Shown piece by piece: positions 33,701-41,990 of a stretch of 64,000 bases of DNA. The stretch lies in the IMG/VR virus record IMGVR_UViG_3300021092_000036, positions 1 through 64,000 of that record. One strand, written 5' to 3'. This stretch comes from a virus. A program made the translations under genes and the position numbers. Each line of letters begins with the position of its first letter. Position 1 is the stretch's first letter. The notes under the pieces were generated by a model. The model was not told where the DNA came from, made no database searches, and was given only the letters and a program-made list of their open reading frames with translations.

Positions 33701-33707
33701 TATTTAT
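33701..33707 (+). promoter_or_regulatory. TATTTAT motif, putative late promoter
   Basis: TATTTAT 4 nt before ATG 33712, 10 nt after a terminator's T run, so it is the only room for a promoter. Confidence 0.6.
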
Positions 33708-33711
33708 TGTT

Positions 33712-34506
33712 ATGGGTAATATCATAATAACAGAAAAACAATTAGAAGAGTTAGTAAAAACAATTAAAGAAAGTTCAGAAGGAGAGCTTGAAGAGGGGTT
33801 TTTAGGTGATTTAGGTCGGGATATAGGTACTTTAAAATTTGGTAATATTTTTGCTGGTATTAAAGGTGCTTTCACAGGTAAAGGATATAGTTTAAGTAGG
33901 AATATGAACATTATTAGAAATTCTTTAAAAAGAATACGTAGTAGTGAAAAAACTATGTTATCGGTAATGAAAGAATTGAAACATGTTGAAGTAGAATTTT
34001 CCGAACTTGAAACAACAGACCCTATAGTATCAAGTATAATATCTAATTTGAGGGGAGCTATTTCTAATTATGATAGTTATAGATATTCAGTTAAAAATTT
34101 ACAAAACATAGTAACTAATTATTATGATTCTGAAAAAACTGATGAGAAGAAAGGTTCTACATCAAATAAATCAACAACATTAGTTAACCCAACACCTAAA
34201 ACTCAGACAACATCAATACCTGTTAGAGAACCTGACAATTTTAAAACCTCTAAAGAAACGGTTAATGTTAGACAACCTGAAGTAAGTACAAACATTAGTC
34301 CTAACATTGACAATGAGAGAAATTTTAGAGATTGGATAAGTGGTGAATATAAATTAGCTGATGATGACTCGATATATTATTTAACTGCTAGTAAAAAATG
34401 GGAAGTTCGTAAACCTACAGGAAATTACAGACCGTTGAAAGATGTCTTGAGTAAAGATGAATATGATAAACAACTTGAAAAATTAAAAACCGCAAATAGA
34501 AGATGA
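33712..34506 (+). CDS. Leader-bearing protein, unknown
   Basis: A 264-residue protein. Leader MGNIIITEKQLEELVKTIKE with two IxE sites. Residues 30-60 are Gly-rich and hydrophobic (GFLGDLGRDIGTLKFG), then helices to 145, then a Thr/Ser/Pro-rich linker (150-200) and a short C-terminal domain (WISGEYKLADDDSIYYL). ATG 33712 is chosen over the longer frame because the TATTTAT motif lies exactly 4 nt upstream. The stop overlaps the next ATG. Probable packaged protein. Confidence 0.75.
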   Translation: MGNIIITEKQLEELVKTIKESSEGELEEGFLGDLGRDIGTLKFGNIFAGIKGAFTGKGYSLSRNMNIIRNSLKRIRSSEKTMLSVMKELKHVEVEFSELETTDPIVSSIISNLRGAISNYDSYRYSVKNLQNIVTNYYDSEKTDEKKGSTSNKSTTLVNPTPKTQTTSIPVREPDNFKTSKETVNVRQPEVSTNISPNIDNERNFRDWISGEYKLADDDSIYYLTASKKWEVRKPTGNYRPLKDVLSKDEYDKQLEKLKTANRR

Positions 34507-34805
34507 CAAAAATAGTTATTTCAGAAAAACAATTGGGTAATTTATTCGGGTCATTAAAAGAAAATCATAAAGGGTCTAGTATGACTAAACAACAATTATT
34601 TACAATTGCCACATTAGCCTATAAGATGTGGGAATCGATGGACGATAAAGACGAAATTGAGGATTGGATGGTTAGTAAAGTTGCTCAAGCTGAACAAAGC
34701 GTTATTGCCGTTGTAAAATCATTTATGTATGATGAATTTGTTGACAATAAACAAATGGATGGTATGGGTAAACTTGACTTTGACGATTTAATTATCGGAA
34801 AATAA
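34503..34805 (+). CDS. Leader-bearing conserved phage protein
   Basis: A 100-residue protein: leader MTKIVISEKQLGNLFGSLKE, then a conserved helical domain (FTIATLAYKMWESMDDKDE; WMVSKVAQAEQSVIAVVKSF). I recall this domain in virion proteins of large phages, function unknown. It is translationally coupled to the previous leader-bearing gene by a 4-nt overlap, so both probably ride on the TATTTAT motif at 33701. Confidence 0.75.
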   Translation: MTKIVISEKQLGNLFGSLKENHKGSSMTKQQLFTIATLAYKMWESMDDKDEIEDWMVSKVAQAEQSVIAVVKSFMYDEFVDNKQMDGMGKLDFDDLIIGK

Positions 34806-34827
34806 ATTACAATATTTGATTATTATG

Positions 34828-34862
34828 AACCTTTATCATATCATTATGGTAAAGGTTTTTTT
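34828..34862 (+). terminator. Terminator abutting next start codon
   Basis: 13-bp stem AACCTTTATCATA/TATGGTAAAGGTT with 4-nt loop and T run that ends at the ATG of the epimerase gene (34863). Confidence 0.85.
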
Positions 34863-35381
34863 ATGGAATTTGCTAAACTAATAAATAATAAGGTTTTTAA
34901 AGATAATCGAGGTAATTTTGCACCATTATCATTAAAATACGAAAATTCACCAATCATAGAATTAAATAAAAATTGGGTACAAAGTAATATAAGTGTTAAT
35001 CCTGTTAAACACACTCTTAGGGGATTACATTTTCAAATAGGTGATAAAGCACAATGTAAATTAATTAAAGTCATAAATGGGTCAATTATTGACTTTATAG
35101 TTGACATCAGGCCTGAATCATCTGAATATATGTCAGTCCAAACGTTCGGGATGGACCCAAATGATGAATTGATAGTACCAAGAGGATATGCTCATGGGTT
35201 TATTACATTAGAAGATAACACTATTGTCCAATATTTGGTTGATAATGATTATTCACCTGAAAGTGAAGGTTCCATCTATTGGAAAGAGGTTGATGTGGTT
35301 AAAAATATTTTAAAAAGATATGAAAATTCTATGATAATTTCAGATAAAGATTTAATAACTAAAAATTTAAACAATGAATAA
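34863..35381 (+). CDS. dTDP-4-dehydrorhamnose 3,5-epimerase-like (RmlC)
   Basis: A 172-residue cupin of the RmlC family, which epimerises dTDP-4-keto-6-deoxyglucose on the way to rhamnose. Catalytic His is in LRGLHFQ (H56) and the family motif PRGYAHGF is at about 114-121. It has the usual length. A phage copy may alter host surface sugar or glycosylate virion or DNA; no other rml gene is in the window. Its ATG touches the T run of a terminator, so expression probably relies on readthrough. It overlaps the following small gene by 8 nt. Confidence 0.88.
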   Translation: MEFAKLINNKVFKDNRGNFAPLSLKYENSPIIELNKNWVQSNISVNPVKHTLRGLHFQIGDKAQCKLIKVINGSIIDFIVDIRPESSEYMSVQTFGMDPNDELIVPRGYAHGFITLEDNTIVQYLVDNDYSPESEGSIYWKEVDVVKNILKRYENSMIISDKDLITKNLNNE

Positions 35382-35547
35382 AGAAACGATAAACCCAATC
35401 CAAAACTTAGATGAAAAAACTATGGTTAGTTTAATAACAAGTTTAATTAAACAATATCCTAATGATTATGAATTAGGTAAGACCTTGAGAAAAATCTTTA
35501 AAGAAAATGAACCACATTTTAAAATATTATCAGAACAACAATCTTGA
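35374..35547 (+). CDS. Small acidic helical protein
   Basis: A 57-residue protein (MNKETINPIQNLDEKTMVSL; ends ILSEQQS) in the gap between rmlC and the next gene, overlapping both by 8 and 41 nt. It resembles short phage proteins with a 'LITxLIxxYPNDYELGxxLR' helix pair. Unknown function. Confidence 0.6.
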   Translation: MNKETINPIQNLDEKTMVSLITSLIKQYPNDYELGKTLRKIFKENEPHFKILSEQQS

Positions 35548-35782
35548 AATAAAGATACCTAATAATGAAAATAAAAAAGTTCTGATTAAAATATTAAATA
35601 TTGAAAATGGGGTTGACCAAGAATGGGGTAATGATATTGTAGTGGTTACTATAAATGTAATAAATAAAGAAGACTTTAGATATTTTACAGAAAGTATGTT
35701 TGAATTCTTCATAAATAAAGAAATAAAACAACACCTATCGTTATTTTCAATTGAAGGGGAAGTTGTATTAAGTTTAAGATAA
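35507..35782 (+). CDS. Small protein, unknown
   Basis: A 91-residue alpha/beta protein (KVLIKILNIENGVDQEWGND). No family recognised. It overlaps the previous small gene by 41 nt. Confidence 0.6.
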   Translation: MNHILKYYQNNNLEIKIPNNENKKVLIKILNIENGVDQEWGNDIVVVTINVINKEDFRYFTESMFEFFINKEIKQHLSLFSIEGEVVLSLR

Positions 35783-35789
35783 AACCTAA

Positions 35790-35796
35790 TATTTAT
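35790..35796 (+). promoter_or_regulatory. TATTTAT motif, putative late promoter
   Basis: TATTTAT 15 nt before ATG 35812. Confidence 0.5.
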
Positions 35797-35811
35797 ATTA
35801 AAACAAATACA

Positions 35812-36255
35812 ATGAAACAAGATTTATTAAAAGAAAGATTATTTGAAGAAGTTAAAAAAAGAGGTTTAATCACGGAACAAAAAACAGGGTCTAAAGATTT
35901 TACTGAGATGATTTCTTTATTACTACACTCAAGAACACAAATACATACATTTCATTTACAAACTAAATCTTATGCTGAACATATAGCTCTTAATGGGTAC
36001 TATGACGGTATTGGGGATATAGTAGACGGTTTAGTAGAATCTTACCAAGGCAAATACAGTATTTTGAAAGGATATCATAATTATAAACTTGAAGATTATA
36101 AAGATAATACTAACACAATTAATTATCTTAAGGACCTATGTGGTAAAGTTGAGGAACTTAGAGATTGTTGTAAAGATTCCTACATACAAAATCAGATTGA
36201 TACGGTATGTGAGTTAATCAATTCTACATTATACAAATTAAGATTCTTAAAATAA
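35812..36255 (+). CDS. DUF5856/Dps-like phage protein with leader
   Basis: A 147-residue helical protein. The N-terminus ends the leader with GLITEQ (residues 18-23). The rest, SLLLHSRTQIHTFHLQTKSY followed by YYDGIGDIVDGLVESYQG, matches DUF5856, a ferritin/Dps-like four-helix family in large phages; His/Asp/Glu spacing (HTFHLQT, D, E) would suit metal binding. If packaged, it might protect DNA or bind iron. Family assignment is good, role is inference. Confidence 0.8.
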   Translation: MKQDLLKERLFEEVKKRGLITEQKTGSKDFTEMISLLLHSRTQIHTFHLQTKSYAEHIALNGYYDGIGDIVDGLVESYQGKYSILKGYHNYKLEDYKDNTNTINYLKDLCGKVEELRDCCKDSYIQNQIDTVCELINSTLYKLRFLK

Positions 36256-36276
36256 AACTATGGAATTTTTTTTGAG

Positions 36277-36305
36277 ACCCTCACTGTTTTTAGTAGGGGT
36301 TTTTT
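36277..36305 (+). terminator. Intrinsic terminator
   Basis: ACCCTCACT/AGTAGGGGT (one mismatch, one G-T) with T run, about 20 nt after the DUF5856 gene. Confidence 0.75.
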
Positions 36306-36388
36306 GTTATAATTAATTTATGACTGAGACAGTAAACCCTAAACGATTAAGGTTTTTATGAACTATGGTAATTTATATCTTACCAAGA

Positions 36389-36395
36389 TATTTAT
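36389..36395 (+). promoter_or_regulatory. TATTTAT motif, putative late promoter
   Basis: TATTTAT 5 nt before ATG 36401. It singles out this ATG over the longer upstream frame. Confidence 0.55.
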
Positions 36396-36400
36396 TATTG

Positions 36401-37351
36401 ATGAAAAATTTAATCAGATTAATTGTTGAGCAACTAGAAGGTGAGGGAGAAAATCCGTTGTCAGAAAAAGAAATTAGATTCTTTAAATATATCAACAAAA
36501 ATAAAGACAAACACAGTAAACAAGGAGACTTACTAAAGTTATTCAAATCGATGATGCCCGTCATTGGTAGACCAGAAAGTGACGCTAGATTTTACTATGA
36601 AATCTATACCGCAAATTATAGACCTGAAGGGGATTATGAAAATTTAGATAAATCCACTTTTAAACATTATAGGGAGTTTAAACAAAGAAGAACACCTAAC
36701 AACTCAGCGTACGAATATAGTTCGGTTAAATTACCATTTAAAGGGTCTAGTTTGGAAGGTTATTGGGATGTTAACGATAATAATGAATGGTACTATGTGG
36801 TGACATCTTATGGATGGTATCCGATTTACCTATATATTAATAATCAGTGGTATAGAGTAAGTAATTCTTATTCATCAAGTACATCAAAACACTTATCAGG
36901 GGCAAATCCAATCAGAAGAAGGACTTATGACCCAAATATTAAAGATGATATCCTATATGTAACTCCTGAAGAAATTAACAATATCATGATTGGTAAATCC
37001 ATGGAAGACATTAAGAGTAAACGAATACGAGACGCTATTACAACCTTCAAAAATTACGGGTTATATTCTAAGATGATAACAATTGGTTGGGGTAACGATA
37101 AAAAGAAAGTTAAGTTTACAATTAAAGATGTTAAAGAACATAATGGTAAAATTTTATTTGACATCAGAATAGATAAGGCAGGCACTGTTGAAGGAACAAA
37201 TAGGATGATTGTTAATCCTGAAGGTTATGTTGTACCTAGTCCGTTCTCAGAAGATATTGAAAATGGTATTGAACAAAGATTAATATCTGATTTTAGTGAG
37301 GTATTAAAAAATGATAATACCGAATTTAAATTTTATCACCCAAAAAACTAA
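36401..37351 (+). CDS. Leader-bearing protein, unknown
   Basis: A 316-residue protein. Leader MKNLIRLIVEQLEGE is one of the clearest (I-V-E). Then helices, an aromatic-rich region (NNEWYYVVTSYGWYPIYLY near 130-150), and a C-terminal alpha/beta part. No family recognised. Start fixed by leader and TATTTAT spacing. Probable packaged protein. Confidence 0.75.
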   Translation: MKNLIRLIVEQLEGEGENPLSEKEIRFFKYINKNKDKHSKQGDLLKLFKSMMPVIGRPESDARFYYEIYTANYRPEGDYENLDKSTFKHYREFKQRRTPNNSAYEYSSVKLPFKGSSLEGYWDVNDNNEWYYVVTSYGWYPIYLYINNQWYRVSNSYSSSTSKHLSGANPIRRRTYDPNIKDDILYVTPEEINNIMIGKSMEDIKSKRIRDAITTFKNYGLYSKMITIGWGNDKKKVKFTIKDVKEHNGKILFDIRIDKAGTVEGTNRMIVNPEGYVVPSPFSEDIENGIEQRLISDFSEVLKNDNTEFKFYHPKN

Positions 37352-37357
37352 ATTTTA

Positions 37358-37388
37358 TTTGTAGGTTTCTAAAAAATGACTATCTTTG
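37358..37388 (+). promoter_or_regulatory. Consensus host-type promoter
   Basis: TTTG 37358-37361, 19 nt, TATCTTTG 37381-37388; 21 nt before ATG 37410. Confidence 0.8.
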
Positions 37389-37409
37389 TAAAACAAATAC
37401 AGAGATACC

Positions 37410-38144
37410 ATGACAACAGACATCGCAACACAAGTTAAAAATTATCAAGGAAAAAACACATTCATCCTTAAAATGAAGGATGCTCTAACAAAATACGGTT
37501 CTTTGACCGTAAATCAAAAATCAGCAGTTGAGAAAATTTTATCTAACCCTACCGAAGCTAAAGAGGTAGAATTGACAGGTGACTTGAAAGTTATTGCTGA
37601 CTACCAAGGTACTAACTCATTTGTTAATGAGTTGAAAAGTAAACTTGAGAAGTACGGTAAACTTTCTGACAAACAAGTTTCCGCCGCAATCAGAACAATC
37701 CAATCTGACGAGAACAAAGCAAATACTCGTAAATTGAACCTACCTACTATTGGTGAAACAGTTAAAGTTGGACGTTCAGTTGGTCAAAAAATGAAAGAAC
37801 AATACGGACTACAGTTTAACCCAATCCTTTTGGATATCACTAAGGTGTTGGCAGTATCACCAAAGGCGGTTAAGTTCTCAGGTAAGATGACGGTTAAACG
37901 TGGAGATGTTTGTGTGTGTTGTGCTAAGACACTTACTGATGAGTTTTCAATGTTAACTAAAATGGGTAAGACATGTGCTAAACACATGGGTGTTGAATAT
38001 ATCACAGACGCAAGTCAAGCAGAACGTTTCCGTAACGAGTACTTAGCGAAAGTTGAGGAAATCGGTGAAATGGAGTTTTGGGTTCCTAAATCCCGTATCA
38101 TCAAATGGGATGGTAAAACTGAAGTCATTTTGAAAATGATTTAA
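37410..38144 (+). CDS. Protein with duplicated N-terminus and zinc-finger-like end
   Basis: A 244-residue protein. Residues about 5-45 and 59-101 are two copies of one module (NYQGKNTFILKMKDALTKYG versus DYQGTNSFVNELKSKLEKYG). Residues about 165-197 carry CVCCAKTL and KTCAKHMGVEYI, a C2-C-H set like small zinc fingers of the DUF6011 type. Codon use is richer in C-ending codons than most neighbours, suggesting high expression under its consensus host-type promoter. A terminator follows, so it is a monocistronic early gene. Function unknown, nucleic-acid binding plausible. Confidence 0.8.
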   Translation: MTTDIATQVKNYQGKNTFILKMKDALTKYGSLTVNQKSAVEKILSNPTEAKEVELTGDLKVIADYQGTNSFVNELKSKLEKYGKLSDKQVSAAIRTIQSDENKANTRKLNLPTIGETVKVGRSVGQKMKEQYGLQFNPILLDITKVLAVSPKAVKFSGKMTVKRGDVCVCCAKTLTDEFSMLTKMGKTCAKHMGVEYITDASQAERFRNEYLAKVEEIGEMEFWVPKSRIIKWDGKTEVILKMI

Positions 38145-38152
38145 TACCCAAG

Positions 38153-38182
38153 AAGGGGGTTTAGTTTAACCCCCTTTTATTT
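38153..38182 (+). terminator. Intrinsic terminator
   Basis: AAGGGGGTT/AACCCCCTT stem and T run after 37410 gene. Confidence 0.85.
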
Positions 38183-38193
38183 ATTATTGTTAT

Positions 38194-38391
38194 ATGAAAG
38201 ACAACAAACACGAACTAAATGTTAAAGAATACCTATCTAAACAATTGTTATGGTATTCGGTAATATCTTGGTTCGAAGATAATTTAAACCCAACCCAATG
38301 GTCAATATTTGATAATGTATTTTTAATTATTATATTTCTGATATTCCAACTATTCATATTGGGAACATGTGTAACTGAAACTAAAATTTAA
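38194..38391 (+). CDS. Small membrane protein
   Basis: A 65-residue protein with a membrane segment at about residues 40-57 (NVFLIIIFLIFQLFILG). It follows a terminator; a TATTTAT at 38178-38184 overlaps the T run, 9 nt before the ATG, spacing unlike the main classes. Unknown function. Confidence 0.65.
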   Translation: MKDNKHELNVKEYLSKQLLWYSVISWFEDNLNPTQWSIFDNVFLIIIFLIFQLFILGTCVTETKI

Positions 38392-38403
38392 AATTAAAAT
38401 AAT

Positions 38404-38619
38404 ATGCAAACATTAGTATTTAATACGACTGAAAAAACTGTTAAGTTTTACTCAGATAGAAAAGAAGAAAGTCAAGTTTTGGCGAGTTACAATAACGTAC
38501 CTACAGTTAAAGTACATGAGGGTTATTATGAGGTGATGTATAGAACCGAAGAAATGCAGAGTCCTGTTCCTGTGTTACGTACCCCTGTATCAAACACTAA
38601 CATGTTTATCGAGAAATGA
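38404..38619 (+). CDS. Small beta-rich protein
   Basis: A 71-residue protein (TLVFNTTEKTVKFYSDRKEE) rich in valine and strand-forming residues. It looks like a short conserved phage protein; no function known. Confidence 0.7.
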   Translation: MQTLVFNTTEKTVKFYSDRKEESQVLASYNNVPTVKVHEGYYEVMYRTEEMQSPVPVLRTPVSNTNMFIEK

Positions 38620-38673
38620 TTTGACTTTTGGGGGTTATCACCTATCATTGAATAGTAAATTAAAAAACAACAT

Positions 38674-39111
38674 ATGACTGTAAAACAAGCATTAAAGTTG
38701 AAGAATAAATTGGTTAAAGAAATTACCGAAGAACTACAAAAAGCTCAATCCTACAATAGTGTCGAGGTAGGTTCACTAAGACCATATTCTTCATCAGAGT
38801 CGTTGGAAAAAGTTGAAAAACTTACCAATGATTTGGTTGAATTGAAAACAAAGATTCACCAAGCGAATTCACCAGTGTATGACAAGATTTTCAGATTGTC
38901 TGAATTGAAGTCATTGGTGTCTAAAATCAAAATGTTGAACTGTACTGAAGGTACATCAACAGATTACTACTCAAGACGTAGTGAAAATATACCTGTAATG
39001 ACCTCAGAAATTTCAATCGTAGAAAGAGATAGTGTGGTAAAAATTATGGAGGATGAGATTGAGTCAATCCAAGACGAGTTGGATACCCACAATGCTCTAA
39101 CTCAAATTTAA
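38674..39111 (+). CDS. DIP1984/septicolysin-like coiled-coil protein
   Basis: A 145-residue helical protein. The order QALKLKNKLVKEITEELQKA, a middle segment LVELKTKIHQANSPVYD and KSLVSKIKML resembles the DIP1984 family (formerly 'septicolysin'), short helical proteins of unknown role in bacteria and phages. Match is from memory of the pattern and moderate. Confidence 0.65.
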   Translation: MTVKQALKLKNKLVKEITEELQKAQSYNSVEVGSLRPYSSSESLEKVEKLTNDLVELKTKIHQANSPVYDKIFRLSELKSLVSKIKMLNCTEGTSTDYYSRRSENIPVMTSEISIVERDSVVKIMEDEIESIQDELDTHNALTQI

Positions 39112-39306
39112 TATGTGGGATAGTTGAGTGATGATGTTTACAAACTATTGTTCAGAACCGATGTTATGATGTTGATTTAGTACGGTCCTTTAGTCAAGAT
39201 TCAAGCGTTCAACAGTTATCAATCAAATCTTAACACTCTGTATTCTGACATTATGACCTCACTTGAACAGATATAAAAAAACCCCTTTTCGGAGGGGTTT
39301 TTGATT
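39112..39306. other. Non-coding 195-nt gap with terminator
   Basis: No frame of note. It ends in a bidirectional terminator. The upstream 160 nt are less A-rich than usual for gaps here and could be the end of an RNA, but I see no consensus promoter. Confidence 0.4.
39276..39302. terminator. Bidirectional terminator
   Basis: AAAAACCCC-ttttcgga-GGGGTTTTT between convergent genes 38674 and 39307. Confidence 0.9.
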
Positions 39307-39993
39307 TTATTGTATTTTTGCGAATAAAACGGTATCTAATTCCGATTCTTCATAATTTTCTTGAAAAAATAATTCACATTCATTGTCTCCACTATAAAAA
39401 GTAAAATAACCTTGAGAACCTTCATTTATTTCCCATCCGCCATAAAAGTCTTCTAACCAAGTGTATAACGTATCTAATACATCTCTAGATAAAGGTTTAT
39501 TCGGTTCACCACTATTACCAAATTGGATATAATCCATTATTTCTCCAGAGTCACCACCACCTGAGAAATCGACTCTACCTTCTGAGATACCTTTAGATTT
39601 CATAAACTCTACTAATTCAGTCCCTGATTCACCAAACTTTTCACTAATTATTTCCGTATCACCTGAATCTCGAGTTGTTAAGATATACGAAGCCACCTCT
39701 ACCTCAATTTCCATATCATCACAATCAACAATAAACATAACTCTACCATCACCATTATCGCCACCAACCTCATCAAGAATATCATACCTATCAATAATAG
39801 ATTCTACTAATTCATCTATTTCTTTATAACTAGGTACAGGACTTCCTTGACCATACCATTCTCCACTATAATAGTCTAATTGGTTATCATAAACTACATG
39901 TTCACTATAAACACTTGATTTACCATATGATTTTACATAATAGACAAATAATTTTAATGTCTTTTTTTCCTCCTCTGTTAATTGAATTTCCAT
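39307..39993 (-). CDS. Acidic protein, unknown
   Basis: A 228-residue very acidic protein (MEIQLTEEEKKTLKLFVYYV; Gly/Asp-rich middle VGGDNGDGRV; DFSGGGDSGEI). The N-terminus is not a clear leader (QLTEEEK contains LTE). No family recognised. TATTTAT lies 4 nt before the ATG. Confidence 0.7.
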   Translation of the reverse strand: MEIQLTEEEKKTLKLFVYYVKSYGKSSVYSEHVVYDNQLDYYSGEWYGQGSPVPSYKEIDELVESIIDRYDILDEVGGDNGDGRVMFIVDCDDMEIEVEVASYILTTRDSGDTEIISEKFGESGTELVEFMKSKGISEGRVDFSGGGDSGEIMDYIQFGNSGEPNKPLSRDVLDTLYTWLEDFYGGWEINEGSQGYFTFYSGDNECELFFQENYEESELDTVLFAKIQ

Positions 39994-39997
39994 ATAA

Positions 39998-40004
39998 ATA
40001 AATA
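39998..40004 (-). promoter_or_regulatory. TATTTAT motif, putative late promoter (minus)
   Basis: Minus-strand TATTTAT 4 nt before ATG 39993; a second overlapping copy touches the ATG. Confidence 0.45.
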
Positions 40005-40006
40005 TA

Positions 40007-40357
40007 TTAATCTATATTAATGTCCATTGTCCGCATCATCCATATAGGTTTTTCTTTTGCTTCTAAAGCCATAATCCATTCTTTCGCACATGGTATATGG
40101 TTGAAACAATCTTCTCTAACATGTTGCTCACCAACATATCTAGTATATACAGTTTTATCATCACTGTTTATAAACATGGGACCAAATATTTTTTCACATT
40201 CAAAAATACCCTCTGAGTGATGTCTGAACATTCTGTGAGTAGATGTACCATACCAACTTTTAGTTTCGTCAAACCAATTATGGATATGAATATAATCTTC
40301 CCATTTACCACCAAATTTTTTGGCTGAACTTTTAGCATGTTGTATTGGATGTGCCAT
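40007..40357 (-). CDS. DUF6915-like protein
   Basis: A 116-residue His-rich protein: MAHPIQHAKSSAKKFGGKWE, then HIHNWFDETK, HRMFRHHSEGIFECE, GEQHVREDCFNHIPCAKEW. This matches my memory of DUF6915 ('MAHPxxHAxSS...RHHaeGI...EQHV.ED'). The many conserved His and Asp suggest metal binding. Function unknown. Confidence 0.8.
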   Translation of the reverse strand: MAHPIQHAKSSAKKFGGKWEDYIHIHNWFDETKSWYGTSTHRMFRHHSEGIFECEKIFGPMFINSDDKTVYTRYVGEQHVREDCFNHIPCAKEWIMALEAKEKPIWMMRTMDINID

Positions 40358-40412
40358 AATTTTTAATTTAAATATAAATGAATAGTATAATACTTAAACA
40401 AGAATTATTGAG

Positions 40413-40419
40413 TATTTAT
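40413..40419 (+). promoter_or_regulatory. TATTTAT motif, putative late promoter
   Basis: TATTTAT 4 nt before ATG 40424. Confidence 0.55.
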
Positions 40420-40423
40420 TATT

Positions 40424-40954
40424 ATGAAAATAATGTTAACTGAAAACCAATTTGATAACGTTGTCGAACTTGAAAGTTATAAAAAAAGATTCTTTAAATA
40501 TTGGGACAAATTTGGACCTAAATTTGACGAGAAAATGTTAAAATTGTTTGGTTTAAGTCGAGGAGCTATACCAACAAATATTGTATATAGTTGGTTAAGA
40601 GAATATCTCGGTACTGATGTTGAGGAAACTTTAAAAGAATTCTTAAATAAAAAAGTTCATACAATTGACAACTGTGGTGGATATGATTTCACTTTTACAA
40701 TAGATGAATATGAAAAGGATAACCATCAAATTGAAATTAGTTTAACTGTTGATGATATTGAAGGTGAAGTTAGTTTAATTATGGTTGGGGGTGAAACGGT
40801 TACATTAAGAGATGGTATGGATAATGATGAATATGGTTGGGAAATTGAAAATGAAATTGAAGACTGTATTTGGGATTATATGGTTGAGAATGTAGAAATT
40901 AAAACAGGTTATATGTTTGTCTTTAAAAAAATTAATTATAGGTCATTTCTTTAA
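40424..40954 (+). CDS. Leader-bearing acidic protein
   Basis: A 176-residue protein with leader MKIMLTENQFDNVVELES (LTE). The rest is acidic and strand-rich (DFTFTIDEYEKDNHQIEISL). No family recognised. Stand-alone gene between a divergent gene and a host-type promoter. Confidence 0.7.
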   Translation: MKIMLTENQFDNVVELESYKKRFFKYWDKFGPKFDEKMLKLFGLSRGAIPTNIVYSWLREYLGTDVEETLKEFLNKKVHTIDNCGGYDFTFTIDEYEKDNHQIEISLTVDDIEGEVSLIMVGGETVTLRDGMDNDEYGWEIENEIEDCIWDYMVENVEIKTGYMFVFKKINYRSFL

Positions 40955-40968
40955 AAAATAATTTTTAT

Positions 40969-40976
40969 TATCTTTA
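40969..40976 (+). promoter_or_regulatory. Host-type -7 box TATCTTTA
   Basis: TATCTTTA ends 4 nt before ATG 40981; near-leaderless arrangement. Confidence 0.45.
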
Positions 40977-40980
40977 TCCC

Positions 40981-41373
40981 ATGGAAAATTATTTTATCAC
41001 CAAAGAAAACATGAATCAATTTTTAGAATCTATCAACGGGTTAGAAAATGGATTCTATAATGATAGACCACCAATAAAAGATTGTAGGTACTTTGGAGTT
41101 AAAGAAGGATGGAATGGTATTATCAAGGAACTTATTGAGGATTTAATTAAACTTGGATGGGACAAACAACTATGTCAAGTTAAAGAAAAATTCGGAGGAC
41201 TTAGATTTTATATCTACGATGGAAGTAATGAGATACATAATAGAATAATAGAAGCGGAAAAAAAGAGTTATGAGGTTTGCGAAAAATGTGGTAATTCAGG
41301 TAAACTTAGAAATGACATTGGTTGGTACCTAACTCTTTGTGATGACCATTATAAACAAGTTAAAGAAAAATGA
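40981..41373 (+). CDS. Conserved protein with CxxC
   Basis: A 130-residue protein. GWNGIIKELIEDL, QVKEKFGGLRFYIYDG and VCEKCGNSGKL...GWYLTLCDDH form a pattern I recall in many bacterial and phage proteins of unknown function. The four Cys/His positions suggest zinc. It overlaps the next gene by four bases and has a host-type -7 box. Confidence 0.8.
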   Translation: MENYFITKENMNQFLESINGLENGFYNDRPPIKDCRYFGVKEGWNGIIKELIEDLIKLGWDKQLCQVKEKFGGLRFYIYDGSNEIHNRIIEAEKKSYEVCEKCGNSGKLRNDIGWYLTLCDDHYKQVKEK

Positions 41374-41990
41374 CAAACGAAAAAATTTTTGAGTTCTATA
41401 TTAAATTCTTGAAAGGGTCTTTGGATATTAATGGTGTTAAAATAGTCCCATATAAAATGGATTCCGATAATTTAATGTATTTTAAAATCGATAATCCTGA
41501 TGATGTATCTTATAGTGAAATGTCATTGAAAGGATGGATTACTGAAAGTTTAGAAAAATTTTATAATTTTATTGGGATTGATTTAGGAACACCAAAGTTT
41601 GAAATATTAGGTAGGTCGTTTTATATAAATGATACCTTAACTAATGAATTACATGATTTTTTTAAAAGTGTTAATAGAATATCTTGTTACAATTATAATA
41701 TTGAAGTTGAACATTTAGGTTTATCTTTTAATTTTGTTGGGGACAATTCGTTTTTGATTGAAAATTATATAAGACCCATTAAAGCAAGTATTAAATTAAG
41801 TAATGGTAAATTTAAAAAGATTAATTTAGACAACGCTATTGAACTGTACAAAGAGTCCCAAAGACACAGTAAATATGATGAAACTGAAACTAATTATATA
41901 GAGATAGATACTATATTAGACAATGAGTTAGCATTGGTTGACTTTGAATGGATGGTTGAATATGTTGTAACAAAATTTGAAGAATTTTAA
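41370..41990 (+). CDS. PLLFDNS-family paralogue A (divergent)
   Basis: A 206-residue protein related to 44061-44726 and 49507-50205: shared DxNGVxIxPY start (DINGVKIVPYKMDSDN), 'NPxxVSYSExSLKxWIxExLxxFY' and F/N/D...'INxI' segments. It lacks their common C-terminal end (PLLFDNSxxYYTN). Function of the family unknown; three copies in 9 kb suggest local duplication. Confidence 0.7.
   Translation: MTNEKIFEFYIKFLKGSLDINGVKIVPYKMDSDNLMYFKIDNPDDVSYSEMSLKGWITESLEKFYNFIGIDLGTPKFEILGRSFYINDTLTNELHDFFKSVNRISCYNYNIEVEHLGLSFNFVGDNSFLIENYIRPIKASIKLSNGKFKKINLDNAIELYKESQRHSKYDETETNYIEIDTILDNELALVDFEWMVEYVVTKFEEF

Noticed and set aside
38178-38184. TATTTAT before 38194
   Set aside because: It coincides with the T run of a terminator and has 9-nt spacing, outside both classes, so it was not counted as a promoter.
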